Of a stretch of 64,000 nt of DNA, positions 47,788-60,890 are shown one piece after another (within the stretch, counting starts at the first letter, position 1; every line of letters begins with the position of its first letter). The notes beneath the pieces are model-generated. The model was not told the origin of the DNA. It ran no database searches and saw nothing but the letters and a program-made list of their open reading frames with translations. A program made the translations under genes and the position numbers. Source of the stretch: Daphnia pulex (taxonomy: Eukaryota; Arthropoda; Branchiopoda; Diplostraca; Daphniidae); contig NC_060022.1 of NCBI RefSeq assembly GCF_021134715.1, forward strand, positions 3,911,001 to 3,975,000, given 5' to 3'.

Positions 47788-50154
47788 ATGGACAACAACA
47801 ACACGACGGACGGACAAAGAAAAGCAACGGCCAACCGAGACTCAAACGCAAAGACAAAAATGCGACTGGACGAGAAAATCACAAGTGTCGCATTCGGTCG
47901 ATCTACTAAAATCGATTCGGATAAAAACGCTCCCAGGATAAGGATCTGCGTGCTAGGATTCGCGGCGGTCGGGAAAACGGGTAAATTCGGACTCACCCTT
48001 AATTAGACATTTCCAGGGGGGTGGTCAGTTTGTGTTGCGTCTTCGTTTACCAAAGAAAACAACGCAGACTTCCCACCCTTCCCGATAACAACGTGCCAAC
48101 TAATCAAAAATGCCTTTGTGTTGGGCGACGCACGGTGGGTGAAACTGACGGCATCCGTAATTCGAACGGAGTTGCATGGCAACACCGGGAAGGATTCGAA
48201 CTTGTCACACCCATGCAAACTCCTCCGCATCGCTAGAGCCTAGGATAATGCCTTATTCACTTGGTTGGAAAGGTCAATTTAACACACAAACTGGTGCTAA
48301 ACTTGGCTTGTAAATAAAATAACAACTCTCATTGACATTGATCATTGGCATTTTCAATTATTCAACATCCATTTTTTCTTTTTCTTTTTCAGCTGTGGTG
48401 GTTCGTTACTTGACCAATCGTTTCATAGGAGAGTACTGCTCAGGAAAAGGTATACGATCACATCTTTGTCTCCCTTTTACTCAAAACATTGACCCTTGTA
48501 AAGAACAGTAAACGAAAGGAAAGAAAATCGTCGAAATCGAGAAAAGGTTTCGTTCACTTGGCTGACTACGGTAAACTTCAGTTAGTCGGGGAAAAAAAAC
48601 AAGTTAAAAGGATTTAGTTGAAAATTTCCCGGAATAAAGAAGGCAATCGTTGAGGACGAGAGCTCTATACACAATTTTCTCTCTGCTTCTGCGCTCCTAT
48701 TCAGCTGGAACTAACAAAGCCGTGGGCAAACTTGGACGCTCACGTTGTGCTCCGCGTGAGCCACATGTTCTCTTGCACCTTAACAATTCATGGGGGCCCG
48801 AGCACATGTACTTTTTTTTACGCGCTCAAGGCATCAAACGGAATAGCACGTGCAGGTACATCTGAACGCAACGTATTGATTTCAATGTTTTTTTTCTTTT
48901 TCTTTTTAGATTTGCTCTACAAAAAAACTATTAAAATCGATGGATTCCCTTCGCAGATCGAAATAGCTGACACATCCAATAAATCGGTAAATCGTGTTGA
49001 TCTATCATCGATTATCTGTCCTATACAGCTCAATTCCATAACAACGACTAACAAACAGGCTCACGGCTTTGTCCATTCTGGTCAGGACGCACGCCAAAGT
49101 TGATATGACAAATTGGAGCAGAAACTTGGCTAGTTGATCGATCTATTTCGACAAAACATAGCTAGTCATAGGCCCATATTTGTGATATGGCGCTCAACTA
49201 GCTATAGCTGATCAACGTTTGGGGAAAGCGTTAATGTCAAGGACATATTCAATTTTATTGATGTGACAGATCTGAGAATTTACGCAAGCGAAATCGGATC
49301 AGTCATGTCTTGTTCCAAAATACGTACGTCAAGCGCGAGCAATGGATTGGACCTTGACATCAATATTTTCGAATGACTGATCATTGCAAAGTGATGGGAG
49401 GGAGATGACTTGATGAGCAAAATATTAAAGCAATAGTACCACAGCTGACAAAAACATTTTACATTTTCTCTTTCAAATGTAAAATATTTGGTCCCTTCTA
49501 TTGATTTTACCAGGCGGATTTATCTTTCCCCTCGGTTCACGTTTCGTGGGCGGACGCCTGCATCATAGTTTATTCCATCGAAAGTAGCGCAAGCTTCGAA
49601 GCCGCCGCTACAATGCTCGAGAAAATACAGAGTATCAAGATGCCATTTTACCATCCCGTCCTTCTGTTGGCAAACCAAAAAGATCTGGAGCATCTTCGCC
49701 AGGTAATACAAGCTTAGCAAAAACTTGTACAAACAGAAAACAAGAGTGTGATTAAAATTTTAAAAAGGTTCGCGTCGAAGACGGCCAAGCGCTGGCATTA
49801 CAAAATAACTGCCACTTTGCTGAACTTTCGGCAGCTGAAGACCTAGACGGAGTGGAGCTGACGATGACCGCTTTGTTTCGCGATGTGCGGACACTCAAGT
49901 CGCAACGGACTGCCGTTCGTCAGAAAAAGCCTTCGCTAATGCACGTCACCAAGTTATTTAGTTCTTTGATTGGGCGTTCCTCTAGCTCTTCTTCGTTCAA
50001 CGAAACGGACGCGGAAAAACCGAAACTTAAAAGCAGTTCAACTGCGTCGTCACTTCACACGGGCGACGAATGCGAAATCAAAGTGAACACGCCAACAGAA
50101 AAGGAGGTCAAATCAAATAAAGGAATAAAAAAACGTCCTTCTTTCTCTCTATGA
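47788..50154 (+). CDS. Ras-like small GTPase 2 (RERG/RASL11-like, degenerate switches I and II)
   Basis: Five exons join to 300 aa: 47788-47980, 48393-48449, 48910-48986, 49514-49702, 49768-50154. Internal exons 2 and 3 have the same lengths (57 and 77 bp) and phases as those of gene 1, proving common origin by tandem duplication. It has a ~48-residue polar N-terminal extension, P-loop GFAAVGKT (57-64), NQKD (163-166) and ELSAA (191-195). G3 is DTSN (104-107) instead of DxxG, and the switch I Thr that binds Mg2+ is Lys83 (EYCSGKD). The Ser/Lys-rich tail ends KKRPSFSL without a CAAX box. Nucleotide binding may persist, but normal switching is doubtful. Confidence 0.87.
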
Positions 50155-50439
50155 TCCCCGCTGTAATCTACCTCCTCAATCAGCGACCAGTCCGAGCAGG
50201 CGGCTAAGTCCCCTGCATCGGAGTGATTACTAATGCATTCCTTTTCAATCGTGCTCTAACGAGGTGATCTCTTTTATACCGGATGTATATTTTTGTTTAC
50301 ACAGCCTTATTGGAGCAGTGCCAAAAGTGTAGCCCTCCACCTCATTACATTTTCAAGCCAATGACAATATTGAATATAGTTCTAATAAACAAAAACAAAT
50401 CTACACTGCGAGCTACTATTCAAGCAAGTTTTTCTGACC

Positions 50440-51618
50440 TTATTGGAGGAACTTTGCATGGTGAGTAAAATGATCTTCAAGGTAGGTTGCAATGAAGTAG
50501 TAGCTATGGTCGTATCCAGCCTGCTTCCGTAGAATGATTGGCACGCCGGCTTTAGCACAAGATTCGACCAAGTTGTCGGGAAGCAGTTGCCCGTCCTTGA
50601 GAAATTGGTCTTCTTCACCCTAATGATTTTTGTGAAGTTATGTTGTGTACTCGAGCAGATTTTGAAAACCATTACCTGATCAACAAAAATCTGAAGTGGA
50701 GGACCCTGATAGGTTGCAGCCAAACAACTGGCATCCCACTCTTTCCATAGATTTTTATCTGATCCCAAGTAGCCCGAAAATGCTTTCTCACCCCATGGGC
50801 AGTTGACTGGGTTGCAAATTGGAGCGAACGCCGATACACTTTTATACAGCCCTGGATTCTTTAGGGCGCAAATGAGGGCTCCATGTCCTCCCATACTATA
50901 ACAAAATTTGCAATGTGAAAACTTTCTCAATTTCCTAAATAATTTCTTTTGATACCTGTGCCCCATGATTGACATTAGACTTGGGTCAGCAGGAAAATTT
51001 GATGAAATCAGCAGAGGCAACTCTTTTGTAACATATGAAAACATTCGGTAGTTCATTTTCCATTTCTCTTCTGTAGCATCTACGTAGAAGCCAGCTCCAG
51101 TACCAAAGTCCCAGCCCTCTTCTTCCCCTTCAATATTGCAACCTCCTGTAAATTCCAATGTGAGGATTAAGTAACATAAATAAGAAAGCAAACTAAGTTA
51201 CATACTTGGGCTTGTATCTGGACAGACAATAATGCATCCATGACTAGCAGCTAGTTTTTGACCTCCAGCTTTTTGGATAAAATTTTGTTCATTGCAAGTC
51301 CTGATATGAATATTTGAAATAAACTTTAATAAACATACAAATTCATAACTAATGTTAAACTTACAGTCCCGAAAGCCAATAGATAACAGGCAACTTCACA
51401 CCAGCATCTTCGGCTTTTGGAGGCAAATACACAGAGAAATTCATCTTACACTTAAGTTCCTCACTGCAGATAAATATTTCAATTATAGTGGCAAAAAAAC
51501 AAAGTTCAAGTAATAAACATCAGTCTCAAAACCCAACATGTGGTCACCTTTCATGGGAGTAAACTTTTTGGTGGCCACCAAAACATTTATTGGAAGAGAC
51601 TTGAGTGATTCCGGCCAT
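50440..51618 (-). CDS. ESD: S-formylglutathione hydrolase (esterase D)
   Basis: Six exons join to 284 aa: 51618-51548, 51463-51365, 51300-51206, 51145-50956, 50895-50676, 50619-50440. The length matches the ~282-aa family. It shows [15 protein letters not shown] (oxyanion region), the TSPRG turn, the nucleophile elbow GHSMGG (Ser152), GEEDQFL (Asp229) and AGYDHSYYF (His263), a complete alpha/beta-hydrolase triad. Family knowledge: it hydrolyses S-formylglutathione to glutathione and formate, the last step of glutathione-dependent formaldehyde detoxification in the cytosol. It is tail-to-tail with Ras-like gene 2 (285 bp between stops) and shares a 499-bp divergent promoter region with SDHAF4. 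Confidence 0.96.
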
Positions 51619-52117
51619 GTTTCTTTATGAAGTGTTAATATGTGTATATCAAACTGAACTCTGCTGTACCTGACAACTTATTAATAAGTTATCAATCGCT
51701 ACCGAAAGAAGAAAATTTTTCGAGATTTGATAACAATTGCGGTTGAATATGGTAAACGAAAAGGTTGCCATTTTCAGTGAAAATTTTTCATTAGCATTTT
51801 TTTAAACGATGAGTTCTTTAACATTCTTAGTTAATTGATGAAATTATTATAGCAAGCAAAAAAAATTGATTTCTTTATTTTTCAACAAAACGAATTTTCC
51901 ATTTCGCCAAATCGCCACTAGTCAGTCAACGAAGCAACGTTTAAAATTTTACTGTCGTCTGCTTCGGTTGTCATAACACATTACAATTTTGCATATGCTA
52001 GTTAATGCAAATGCAGAATTCTTAGAATTCGAGTAAAAAAACATTAGTTTCAATTTTCAAATCTTATATTAGTGTGTTATTGATTACAACACCTCAAGGT
52101 CAAGAACCAGATTAAAC
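51619..52117. promoter_or_regulatory. Divergent promoter region of ESD and SDHAF4
   Basis: The starts of two housekeeping genes face away from each other across 499 bp of AT-rich sequence. No TATA box or other named element stands out. A shared bidirectional promoter is inferred from spacing. Confidence 0.4.
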
Positions 52118-52609
52118 ATGAACCTCACACAAATAGCATCTTTGAGAATGGCTACACTAAAATCTTTATTACGTAAGCGCTCGAATTTTGTTTTTCATGT
52201 TATATAATCCCTAATCAATAGCAATAGCTATAAATTTATTATGTTCACTAATATTATGCTTTAAATTCAGGAAAGACTGTAACCCCCATTCGTGTTTCTT
52301 ACTTTTCATCATCAGTGAATGAACCAGAGAACTGTGCAACTAAAGCTGCTAAACTAAAGAGAGTCAAAACACCCATTGGTTAGTTTCAACTTGAATTGTT
52401 GTTGATTAGCTAATTGATGCAATTATAATATTTTAAAAGGCAAACTTGATGAGCTGGAAGAAGGTCAACATCCTTACCAAGAAAAAGAACCTTTGAAACC
52501 ATGGCCAAATAACACACATCCAACAACAGGTGAAGTTGGAGGACCCAAGGGTCCAGAACCAACAAGATATGGAGACTGGGAAAGGAAAGGTAGAGTTAGT
52601 GATTTTTAA
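52118..52609 (+). CDS. SDHAF4: Succinate dehydrogenase assembly factor 4, mitochondrial
   Basis: Three exons join to 110 aa: 52118-52172, 52271-52378, 52440-52609. The N-terminus ([20 protein letters not shown]) is basic and amphipathic, fitting a mitochondrial presequence. The C-terminus carries the diagnostic conserved block [19 protein letters not shown]. Family knowledge: SDHAF4 (Sdh8 in yeast) binds flavinylated SdhA in the matrix and promotes its assembly with SdhB in complex II. An in-frame ATG ten codons downstream (MATLKSLLR) is an alternative start. The stop lies only 68 bp from the stop of polybromo-1 on the other strand, so the 3' UTRs must overlap. Confidence 0.95.
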
Positions 52610-52677
52610 GATAAAATCTTTGTCAAACACAGTTTAATGCTGAAAACACATAATACAAAAACTTGAGATTATAGACA

Positions 52678-55600
52678 TCAATTGAACAAATTTGAAATGT
52701 TTAATGTATCTTTCAACATATGTTCCCGTAAGGCCCAAAGTGTGGAAAGAGTATCTCGACCATTCGCGTCGGGCTTTGCTTGTGTGTTTGAAGCAAGCCA
52801 ATGAGAAGGTAGTCGATTTACATCAGGGACTGCTGTCTTAGTAGCGCGCAAGCTCTTATCCCAGTTTGAGATGTATCGGTATTGATTGTGCAATCCTTCA
52901 ATATACCTTTGCAAATATAAAATACATTTGGTTAAACGGTAAGACTGTAGGGGAAAAAATCTTAAATTTTATACTTGATATAGGCTTCAGAATGTAACAG
53001 TCTCTGTGGCTTTGGTGGAACAGCTACGAAAATTGGTTCACCAGTAGCTTGACGAGATTGCTGCGCAGTATTCTGAACTTGGACTTGATGACCAATTGGC
53101 TGATGAACTAAATTGTAAAATAAAACTTGTTAGACACCAGTCATTTGCCTTACGGCTGGGAGTGTAAAGCACGGAACCTGAATTAGTTGGTGGATGTGAA
53201 ATAACGTTTGCTGGTCCTGGATTCGTACTGAATGCTATAAAAACAAAAAAATAGTTATTAAATCGAGCTGATATAACAAATTTAAACTGTACTCACCTGA
53301 AACGTTAGTCTGAGTTGAACCTGGAGTGGTGCTTGGGCGAGCTACTTTCTTGGCACTATTGAAACTTCTTAAAAATAAAATGCAATTAAATAAACTAGCT
53401 TTTGCATAAAAATTGAGGAAAGTTATATACTTGTTGCGATCATTAGGAGATACAATGCGTCCTTGATTTTTTACAATATGAATCTCCCTGACGTGTCGTA
53501 AAAGACGCTCCATTTTAGGGAACGGTGGCACTCCCTTGCGGATGCGACTGCACCCTCGCCACATGCATTGGAATTCCGTGTCTGTAACAACATAATTGTC
53601 ATAAATAATTCATGAAAAGCAAGATAATAGTTGCGAACCGTTAGGATTGATTGTTGTCAATACGTGACCATGAGGTTCTGAGAGCAAATGTTCGGTTAAT
53701 TCGCCAATTTCTTCCCCTTGCCAGTCACACTTTTTCCAGAAACATTCGAAAATAACATCTCCTTGATGTACAGCATCTCCCGAAGTTGTCCCAGACGCAG
53801 AAGGTGTGCTATCTGTGCCGTTGCGAGCCATTTCGGCTGCAGTTTCTTCGTTAACTCGTTGTGACCGCTCTTCATATTCAGATTTGACGTGCGCGGGCAA
53901 GTTTCGCCATTCGTTACCCACCAGTCGACTGACTTCACCGAAAGTTGCGTCTGGGTTTTTAGCTGCAAAGTTTTTGCGCACTTCGCCCGAATAAATGATG
54001 TAGCCAGTAACCATACGTTTCTGAAATATTTTGATGGGCTTTTTCACTACGGACGGGGTATTGAGGGACGAAGAGGATGGAGTATGCGGCATTGATGCTG
54101 GGCAACTGTCTGACCCAACTGATGGCGGAGCTCCATCCATTGAATCTTCCGTTAATTCATCCCCAGCTAGCTTCGTCATTAAAGATGAGGATTCCTAAAA
54201 CAGAAATTATGTAAATTTCATTTCCAAAAGAAACTATTAACGAAGAAAGGATTTTTACTCTCTGAGGCTGAATTGGACGACGGAAGAAGTAAATTTCATC
54301 TCGTATAACTGCCGGACTATGAGTGTACTTTTTAAGGCCATCACGAGGAAGTTTCTTAATCTGGCGACGCGATTCCTCGTAAAACGATTCACAGAGAAAG
54401 ATGTCGCTTTCCGTTAGCTCTGTTGGGCGACCTGAATGCAAACAAGTTATTTTAGAATTCTGTTATGAAATACAATCGCTCTTACATGTTGTGTAATCAT
54501 TAAAGTCAAGGACGCAGCACTTCCCCACGACGCTCATTAGTGGATTCGTATCTTCGATCGAGCTTAGGAAAACTTCTTGACGATAAAATACGCGACCAGT
54601 AATCTGAGTCGAAATCTCAGCCGGAGTGACATACCAGGGGCCATGAAAAAACGCAACATTCCTGTGAAATTAAAATATGAAAATTATCATCAGATTATTC
54701 CAGAAATAAAATTTGATTTTTGACATACTCCGAATCAATCCACATAGAATCAATTTGTGCAATCAGCTGTTTTCCGTTTTCGGCTCGAACGTAAACACAA
54801 TCACCAGTGCGTAAAGTGTGACCAGGGATGTTTAACTGTTGGTAATAATTCATTCCAGGTTGCGTAGGAGGTGCCGAGGATCCATCAGAAGGCACAGGTG
54901 CAGGGACGGCGACATTGACAAGTTCCTTTTCTGCCATTTTCTCTACTTCACCCAACTCTGCTAGTTCTTCTTTGTGCTTTTCGATGCGGTCGCGAAATAC
55001 AGACACTACCCGCTTCGGTTCTAAGGGCTGGTCACGTGGCACCAAAACGACTCCTGGTGTTTGCAAGCTCGTCCACACCTTTATTTTTTTGAACATCCGA
55101 GCTTTCGTCGAGTATCGCGACTCACAAACGTAGATGTCTTTATCGGCAAATCCCTCAGGCTTTGATTTGAAATACTCTTTGACGTTGAGAACACAGCAGC
55201 GGCCACGGATATGACTCAAGGGATGAGCCGAACGCATGTCACTCTTGAACAGCTCCTAAAATAATTAAGATCGTTTCAGATAAAACAGATCCCAAAATAA
55301 AAAAGACTGAACTTCAACCTGCTCAAGAAATTTCCTAGAAGCTAAATGAAATGTTTCATTAGGACGGCAGAACCAGTTTCCCAAAAACATTTGCTGTCCG
55401 TCGTTGGCAGTCCAGAGACGCTCGATCAAATACACATGGTTTTCCATGTTTCTTTCAGTAGCTTCGACGTAGACTAAATCTCCGACGCGGTACGTTTCTT
55501 GATTAAAGCTCATTTCTAGCCCTTAAATAATGAATCGATTAAGAATGGATGAGCACAATAAACAAGGCACTATGCATACATACCGTCAGAAACTGCAGCA

Positions 55601-58600
55601 GCAGGAGCAGCAAGATCTTTATTTTCCAAATCTTCTTCTGGCTGTTCCTTGGGTAGTTTTTCTTGTCGAACAGCCTCAACGGTGGCTAAAAGTTGTTTGA
55701 GACTATAATTAAGTGCTGGAGAACTGAGCACGTCTCCATGCCGACAAAATTCACCCCTAATGCAAGAGTTGAGTTTTAGTAACATTCAAATATGAATTAT
55801 CAGAAGGTGGATTTATTACCTTTGCTTGATAAAATGAGATTGAAGTTCAATGGAGTCTTCGAAAACTTGTGAATCAGTTCGAGAAAGTCGCCTAGCTCGC
55901 TCAAAGCAAAGAAAAATATCTTCTTGGAAGGCGTCTAGTCGGCGGTAGAGTCCTTTGTCTAGACGGCGCTTAATAAGATCTAGCGAAATTGCTCGAATCC
56001 TGAACGTAAAGTTAAGTTAAGCATTTCGTTTTACAATTAAAAGTTGAAATTTTACTTCTTCCCGTCGACTTCGTCGTGTTCAGGTAGCTCGGCCAGCGAG
56101 TCAGTGTAACATCTTCCTTCTTCATCTTGATGATTATACACAGCGGCAAACAAGGAAGTGAATAGCTCTTGAACAGCGGCACGAACATCGGGAACTAGTC
56201 CTTCGTCTTCACATAGTTGAATCTTGGTTTGTAATGCAACTCGCTGTAAAGTGAGCGCGTCCTGTGAGATCAAAAGAGGTTTTAAGAGTTTGCGCGTTAC
56301 TACTATATTCACAAGGGTACCTTGTAAATTTGCGAATCAGGTTCGTTGTATCGACAGGCGTTATCGAACATCAACACAATGTCAGCCAAAAGCTCTTCGA
56401 CATTTTCGTAATGAGAAGCTTTAACTTTTTGTCCAATTTTTTCCAAGTCAATAGGCTTCTTAATTACTTCATAATAGTCAGGGTACTCCTAGACAAAATA
56501 GCAAAATCACGTTAGAAAAAAGGGAAGACAAAATTGCTGACGGGCCGCATTACCGTCTTTGAGGGAAGCTTGACGAAAATGCTAGCTAGTTGTCTTCCTT
56601 TCAAATCTCTGTGTTCTTTAATAGCTTCGTAAAGTGCTTTCAATTTTTGCTGAAGATTTGGACCGCGACTGCGTCTGAAATATCACAGACGTTTCAATTA
56701 TGAATTGATTATTTTAAAAGTCATTTAAAAAAACTCACCTTTTAGGTTTAGCGGAAGCAGCCAGTGCAAGCCCAAGTTCTCGAGCTTTGTCAAGAAGGAC
56801 CCGCTCTAGCATGTTGGCGTCTTCATAGATAACAGAACCTTCTTCATTGTACTGTCGGCAATTGTTGAACATTAAACGAAGATCATCTAATAATTCTTCT
56901 TCGCAAGTGTATCTATTTTTGGATTTCATAGTTTAAGTTAGATATAATGTTTGCTAATCTATTGAGCATTCCACTAACCTGTCATTCTTTATATTGGAAT
57001 CAATAGTGACCATGTCAATCGGTTCCGCAATCACACGATAGTAGTCGGGGTACAATTTTTTAGAGGGTTTCTCCATAAAAACTAAGATTGGTTGACGCCC
57101 ATCATCCACCGTAGGATTGTAGTCCATCAAACAACGGTAAAGAATCCGTAGTCGTTTACGTAGCACGTTATCCACATCGCTGCGAACTTTAGGTGTGGCT
57201 TTTGGTAGTGTTGCGTTAAGACGGGGGCGACCTTTAGGACGTTTAGGCGTGAATTCAATTTCTCCATCAGAACTCTAATAAAGAAATAAGCATGAGATGC
57301 ATTCATTCAAAAACTCGTTTTGTAAATATTACCTCGTCATCGGCTAAAAGTTCCTGGACTTTTGATTGCATCACCCGTTGAAGCTTCACAGCATCTTTGA
57401 ACAGTTTCGAGTCAGGTCGGTTGTACCGTTTAGCGTTTTCGAACATCAGACTTAGGTCACTAGAAAGATCACTGAGATTGCCATAGTCTTCCCGAGCCAA
57501 TTTCGAACGGATGCGACTCAGAGAAATGGGGTTTTTAATTTCGTGATAGTAGTCCGCGTAACGACGGCGGGAGGGTAACTTTAAAAATGGCTCGCATAAT
57601 ACATTTCCTATCAGTTAAAAGAATTAGGATATGTTCAAACAGACTATATTAACAACAAAATACCTTGGTTATCGACGTAATTATGGACAGCGTCGTACAA
57701 CTGCCAGAATGGGCTTGAATCAGCGTCATCTGGACGAATATGTGAACCACCCAATTCACTATCTTCGTCGATTTCATCTAAATTGATATTCAAATTCATT
57801 AATTGTTAATCTTTTCAAATACGAGAATAAGGACAGTGCTACCTTTAAAAGATAAGTCGGATGATTTAGATGCTTCACCCATTTCGTCGTTAGAGTCGTC
57901 ATATTGAAGGGCAGCAGTAATTGCTGATAATGACTGAGTTGCTCTGGCACGCTTACTTCTATAACCAAAAAAATATATTTATTAATAGAGAAAATTAAAT
58001 GGAGTATATTAGCTTCATACCTAATTCTTTCGCTAATTTTGCCTCCAGTGTGACGAGAATGTTCAATTTCGGCTTTTCGAGAAGATACCGTTTTTCTCAG
58101 TAATTTGGCATCTTTATAAATTTGGGAACCAGGTTCGTTATAACTGCATGCATTTTTTGTTAGAAGATTCAAATCTTTTTCCATTTCATTGAGATTAGAA
58201 TATTCATTGGCTTGAATTTTTGTGGCTATCTGTTTTAAGTCAATAGGATTTTCTATAACTTGGTAGTAGTCAGGATAAAGTCTTCTTGATGGCAGTAGCT
58301 GAAAGACTGAGTGAAGTAATCTTCCATCTGATGAAGTGGCATTCATAACCGCTGCAAAAAGTTCTTCGTACATGTTATCTTCATCAATTAAATGCTGGGA
58401 AGAAGACGAAGAAAAATTATCCCTCGATTCTTCAGACTCTGCATCTTCTGATTCAATAGGAGAGACATTGACAGGCTTCTTGGGGGGTCGTCCCAACTTG
58501 ACAACGATTCTTTCTTTTACTGGCTTTACCTCAGGTACTTCATCAACTCTTTCACTTTCATTGATTTTATCAGCTGTTTTTTTATACAAATCCCATAAAG

Positions 58601-58916
58601 TGCAAGCATCTTGGTATTCCGTTGAATGTTCTGGATAAAACTTCTTGGCATTCTTAACCAACCGCTCAATATCCACAGTCATTTGGTCCAGATCTTCATA
58701 CTCATCTGTCCTGATCTTTTGCTGAATTCTTAACAAATCAATTGGGTTTGACACAACATCGTAATAGGCAGGCTCTTGTCTTCTCTTTGGGGCTCTAATC
58801 AAAGCATCACATAACAGAGCTCCGTCTTCTTTTTTGAAGTTTCGAATCACGTCGTAAGCTTGCTGGCAAATTTCGATAGGGTCGAGCCGGCGGCGTTTTC
58901 TTGAATTCTCCGCCAT
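52678..58916 (-). CDS. PBRM1: Polybromo-1 (BAF180), PBAF chromatin-remodelling subunit
   Basis: Twenty-one exons join to 1664 aa: 58916-58021, 57958-57843, 57777-57664, 57607-57333, 57274-56979, 56912-56739, 56674-56554, 56488-56321, 56261-56056, 55999-55820, 55756-55584, 55521-55319, 55255-54729, 54661-54486, 54431-54259, 54194-53639, 53581-53431, 53367-53297, 53234-53178, 53107-52975, 52906-52678. Six bromodomains (~20-140, 195-310, 345-465, 500-620, 630-735, 745-860; the first five with YYxxIxxPI-type signatures, the sixth diverged), two BAH domains (~912-1030 and 1105-1230), an HMG box (~1317-1395) and two zinc-finger-like segments (CFWKKCDWQ, CMWRGCS). Length and order match animal PBRM1. 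It binds acetylated histone H3 within PBAF. A splice acceptor before the ATG implies a non-coding first exon upstream. Confidence 0.96.
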
Positions 58917-59593
58917 TTCTTCCGGAACGAAACTGTCGACTTCACAGAAAACTGCGAAACAAAAATGCACAATCTTTACAAACGTGAGATATAATAGGGA
59001 CTGTCACGAGGGTTAAAGGATCGTTAAAAAATGAAAACGAAACGCCTATATGTAAATAACTAAATACCCTTTTTGTGGACGCTATTGGCGTTATTGTATA
59101 GTGTGCGTAAGCGTTGCCAAGTGTAAAAAGTGAATTTTTCGTATCGATTTTTTGAAATCCCGCCAAAAGTATTCTTTACTAAACGGGATTTGATGATGCA
59201 CTGTTTCTTTTTTATAATGGTTTTTTTACAGAAAAATTTAAAAAATAATAACATTTTTTTATATAGTACGTGTATGCAAATAATCGCAAAGTAACAAATT
59301 TTATATTATATTTACCCAATAACCCAAACAGCCAAAATAGGAAGGAAAGGAGGCATTGATGTTAAAGTAATAAGAAAAAAAAGATCACAGAATAATTTGG
59401 ACCCTATTTAAACTTTGATTTCTCCAACCCAGCTTCTGTATTACATGTTATATAATAATAATGCAATTTAGGAAACCCTTTTATAATGTGAATTGGCATT
59501 GCAAATATTATAACTATTTGGATAGCAGAAAATTAACCCGTAAAAATTCCCTATAAAACTCTACTATAACGCAAATTTAGTCAAGAACTGAAA
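58917..59593. other. PBRM1 5' region and SDR42E-a 3' region
   Basis: Contains the likely untranslated first exon and promoter of PBRM1 and the 3' UTR of the next minus-strand gene. No further coding sequence is supported. Confidence 0.5.
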
Positions 59594-60890
59594 TCACGAA
59601 GATCGATGCGGTTCTCGCAAATCAGTAATAATTTCGGATAAGTCATTGGGTCTCACGGGATGATAATCCAGCTGTTTGCGAGCCTTGTCTATAGAAAAAT
59701 AGTGGGTAACACCTGTCTTGAACAATTCGGCGGGAGTGAGAAAAGGAGTAAAGTCGATGAATCGATAAATAGCACTGTAAACAAAATGCACGAAAAAAAC
59801 AAGAATGTACATCAACCACATAGGTATTCGGGTAGTGGGAAACGGCTGTCCGTAATGTTCCATTAATGGTTTGAAATATTCCAAGTTGTTGACAGGACAT
59901 CCATCAGATAGAAAGAACGCTTGGCCGCCTATTCCAGGAATATTGCGATTGATATCTGCTAATTTTAATGCAGCTTTTACATGTCCTTGAACTACATTTT
60001 CTAACCCAATAAAATCGACCTTTCCACCATGTTCGTCGTAGTAATTAAATCGTACCATGCCCTTACGGATAGCACCAAGCACACGTGGCAAGTGTCTTGA
60101 CTCGCCTAGCCCAATAACACCAGCTAGTCTAAGTGCACATGTGTGTAGATCTCCGCGTCCGTTGCTGGTAAGGACTAGTTGTTCGGCAATTGATTTTGTG
60201 CGAGAGTAATGATCAACGTGACGATGTAACGGGAAATAAGGCAGACTTTCATCCCCGTTGAGTATTGCATCTCCACCGAAGACAACATTGTATGTGCTTG
60301 TATACACCAGGCCTTTGCAATTGTTCTCGGCGCATGCTTTGATGACGTTACGTGTTCCGACTATGTTAACCTCTTCTACTTTGTCAAAGTAGGGTGGCAT
60401 TTGTTCCCGACCAGACATTCCATATGAAGCTGTGCATAATTCAAAAATAAGTTTAAGTAAATGGAGAAAAAAAAATATGAAAAATTTTCTTACCAGTATG
60501 TATAACACATGTTACATTTTGGGTTGCTTCCAATAATCTATCAATGTCCCTTACATCTCCTTTGAATACATATTAAATGATTTTATAAATATAACATTCT
60601 ACGGTACATTTTGAAAAATGAATGAGACTGGAGAGCAACCATTTTAGAGAGAGTAAATTACCATTGATGAATTTCATTGTTCCATGGGAACAAGAGATTT
60701 CTTCGCTTTTCATTCCATCTGTGTTGTGTGAGACTGAATGTTCAATGTTTGGATCCCATTTTTTGGCAGGATAATTAACGTCAAAAAGAATGACTTCATG
60801 TTGAAGCTGAAGAAGTCGTAAGCCTATGTGGAAACCAATGTAACCGCCGCCACCCGTTATGAGAAACTTGTAAGCAGGTTGACCGTCCAT
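59594..60890 (-). CDS. SDR42E-like short-chain dehydrogenase a (3-beta-HSD family)
   Basis: Three exons join to 376 aa: 60890-60662, 60559-60494, 60429-59594. The nucleotide-binding motif TGGGGYIG (12-19) and catalytic Tyr173/Lys177 (HYSRTK) are intact, and YTSTYNVVFGG is the usual Ser/Thr-containing active-site strand. A hydrophobic segment at ~290-310 (MWLMYILVFFVHFVYSAIY) should anchor the enzyme in the ER membrane, as in the 3-beta-hydroxysteroid dehydrogenase/SDR42E1 branch. It is expected to oxidise a sterol or similar lipid using NAD(P); substrate unknown. It is arranged head-to-head with a paralogue at 61932 that has the same two intron positions. Confidence 0.92.
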
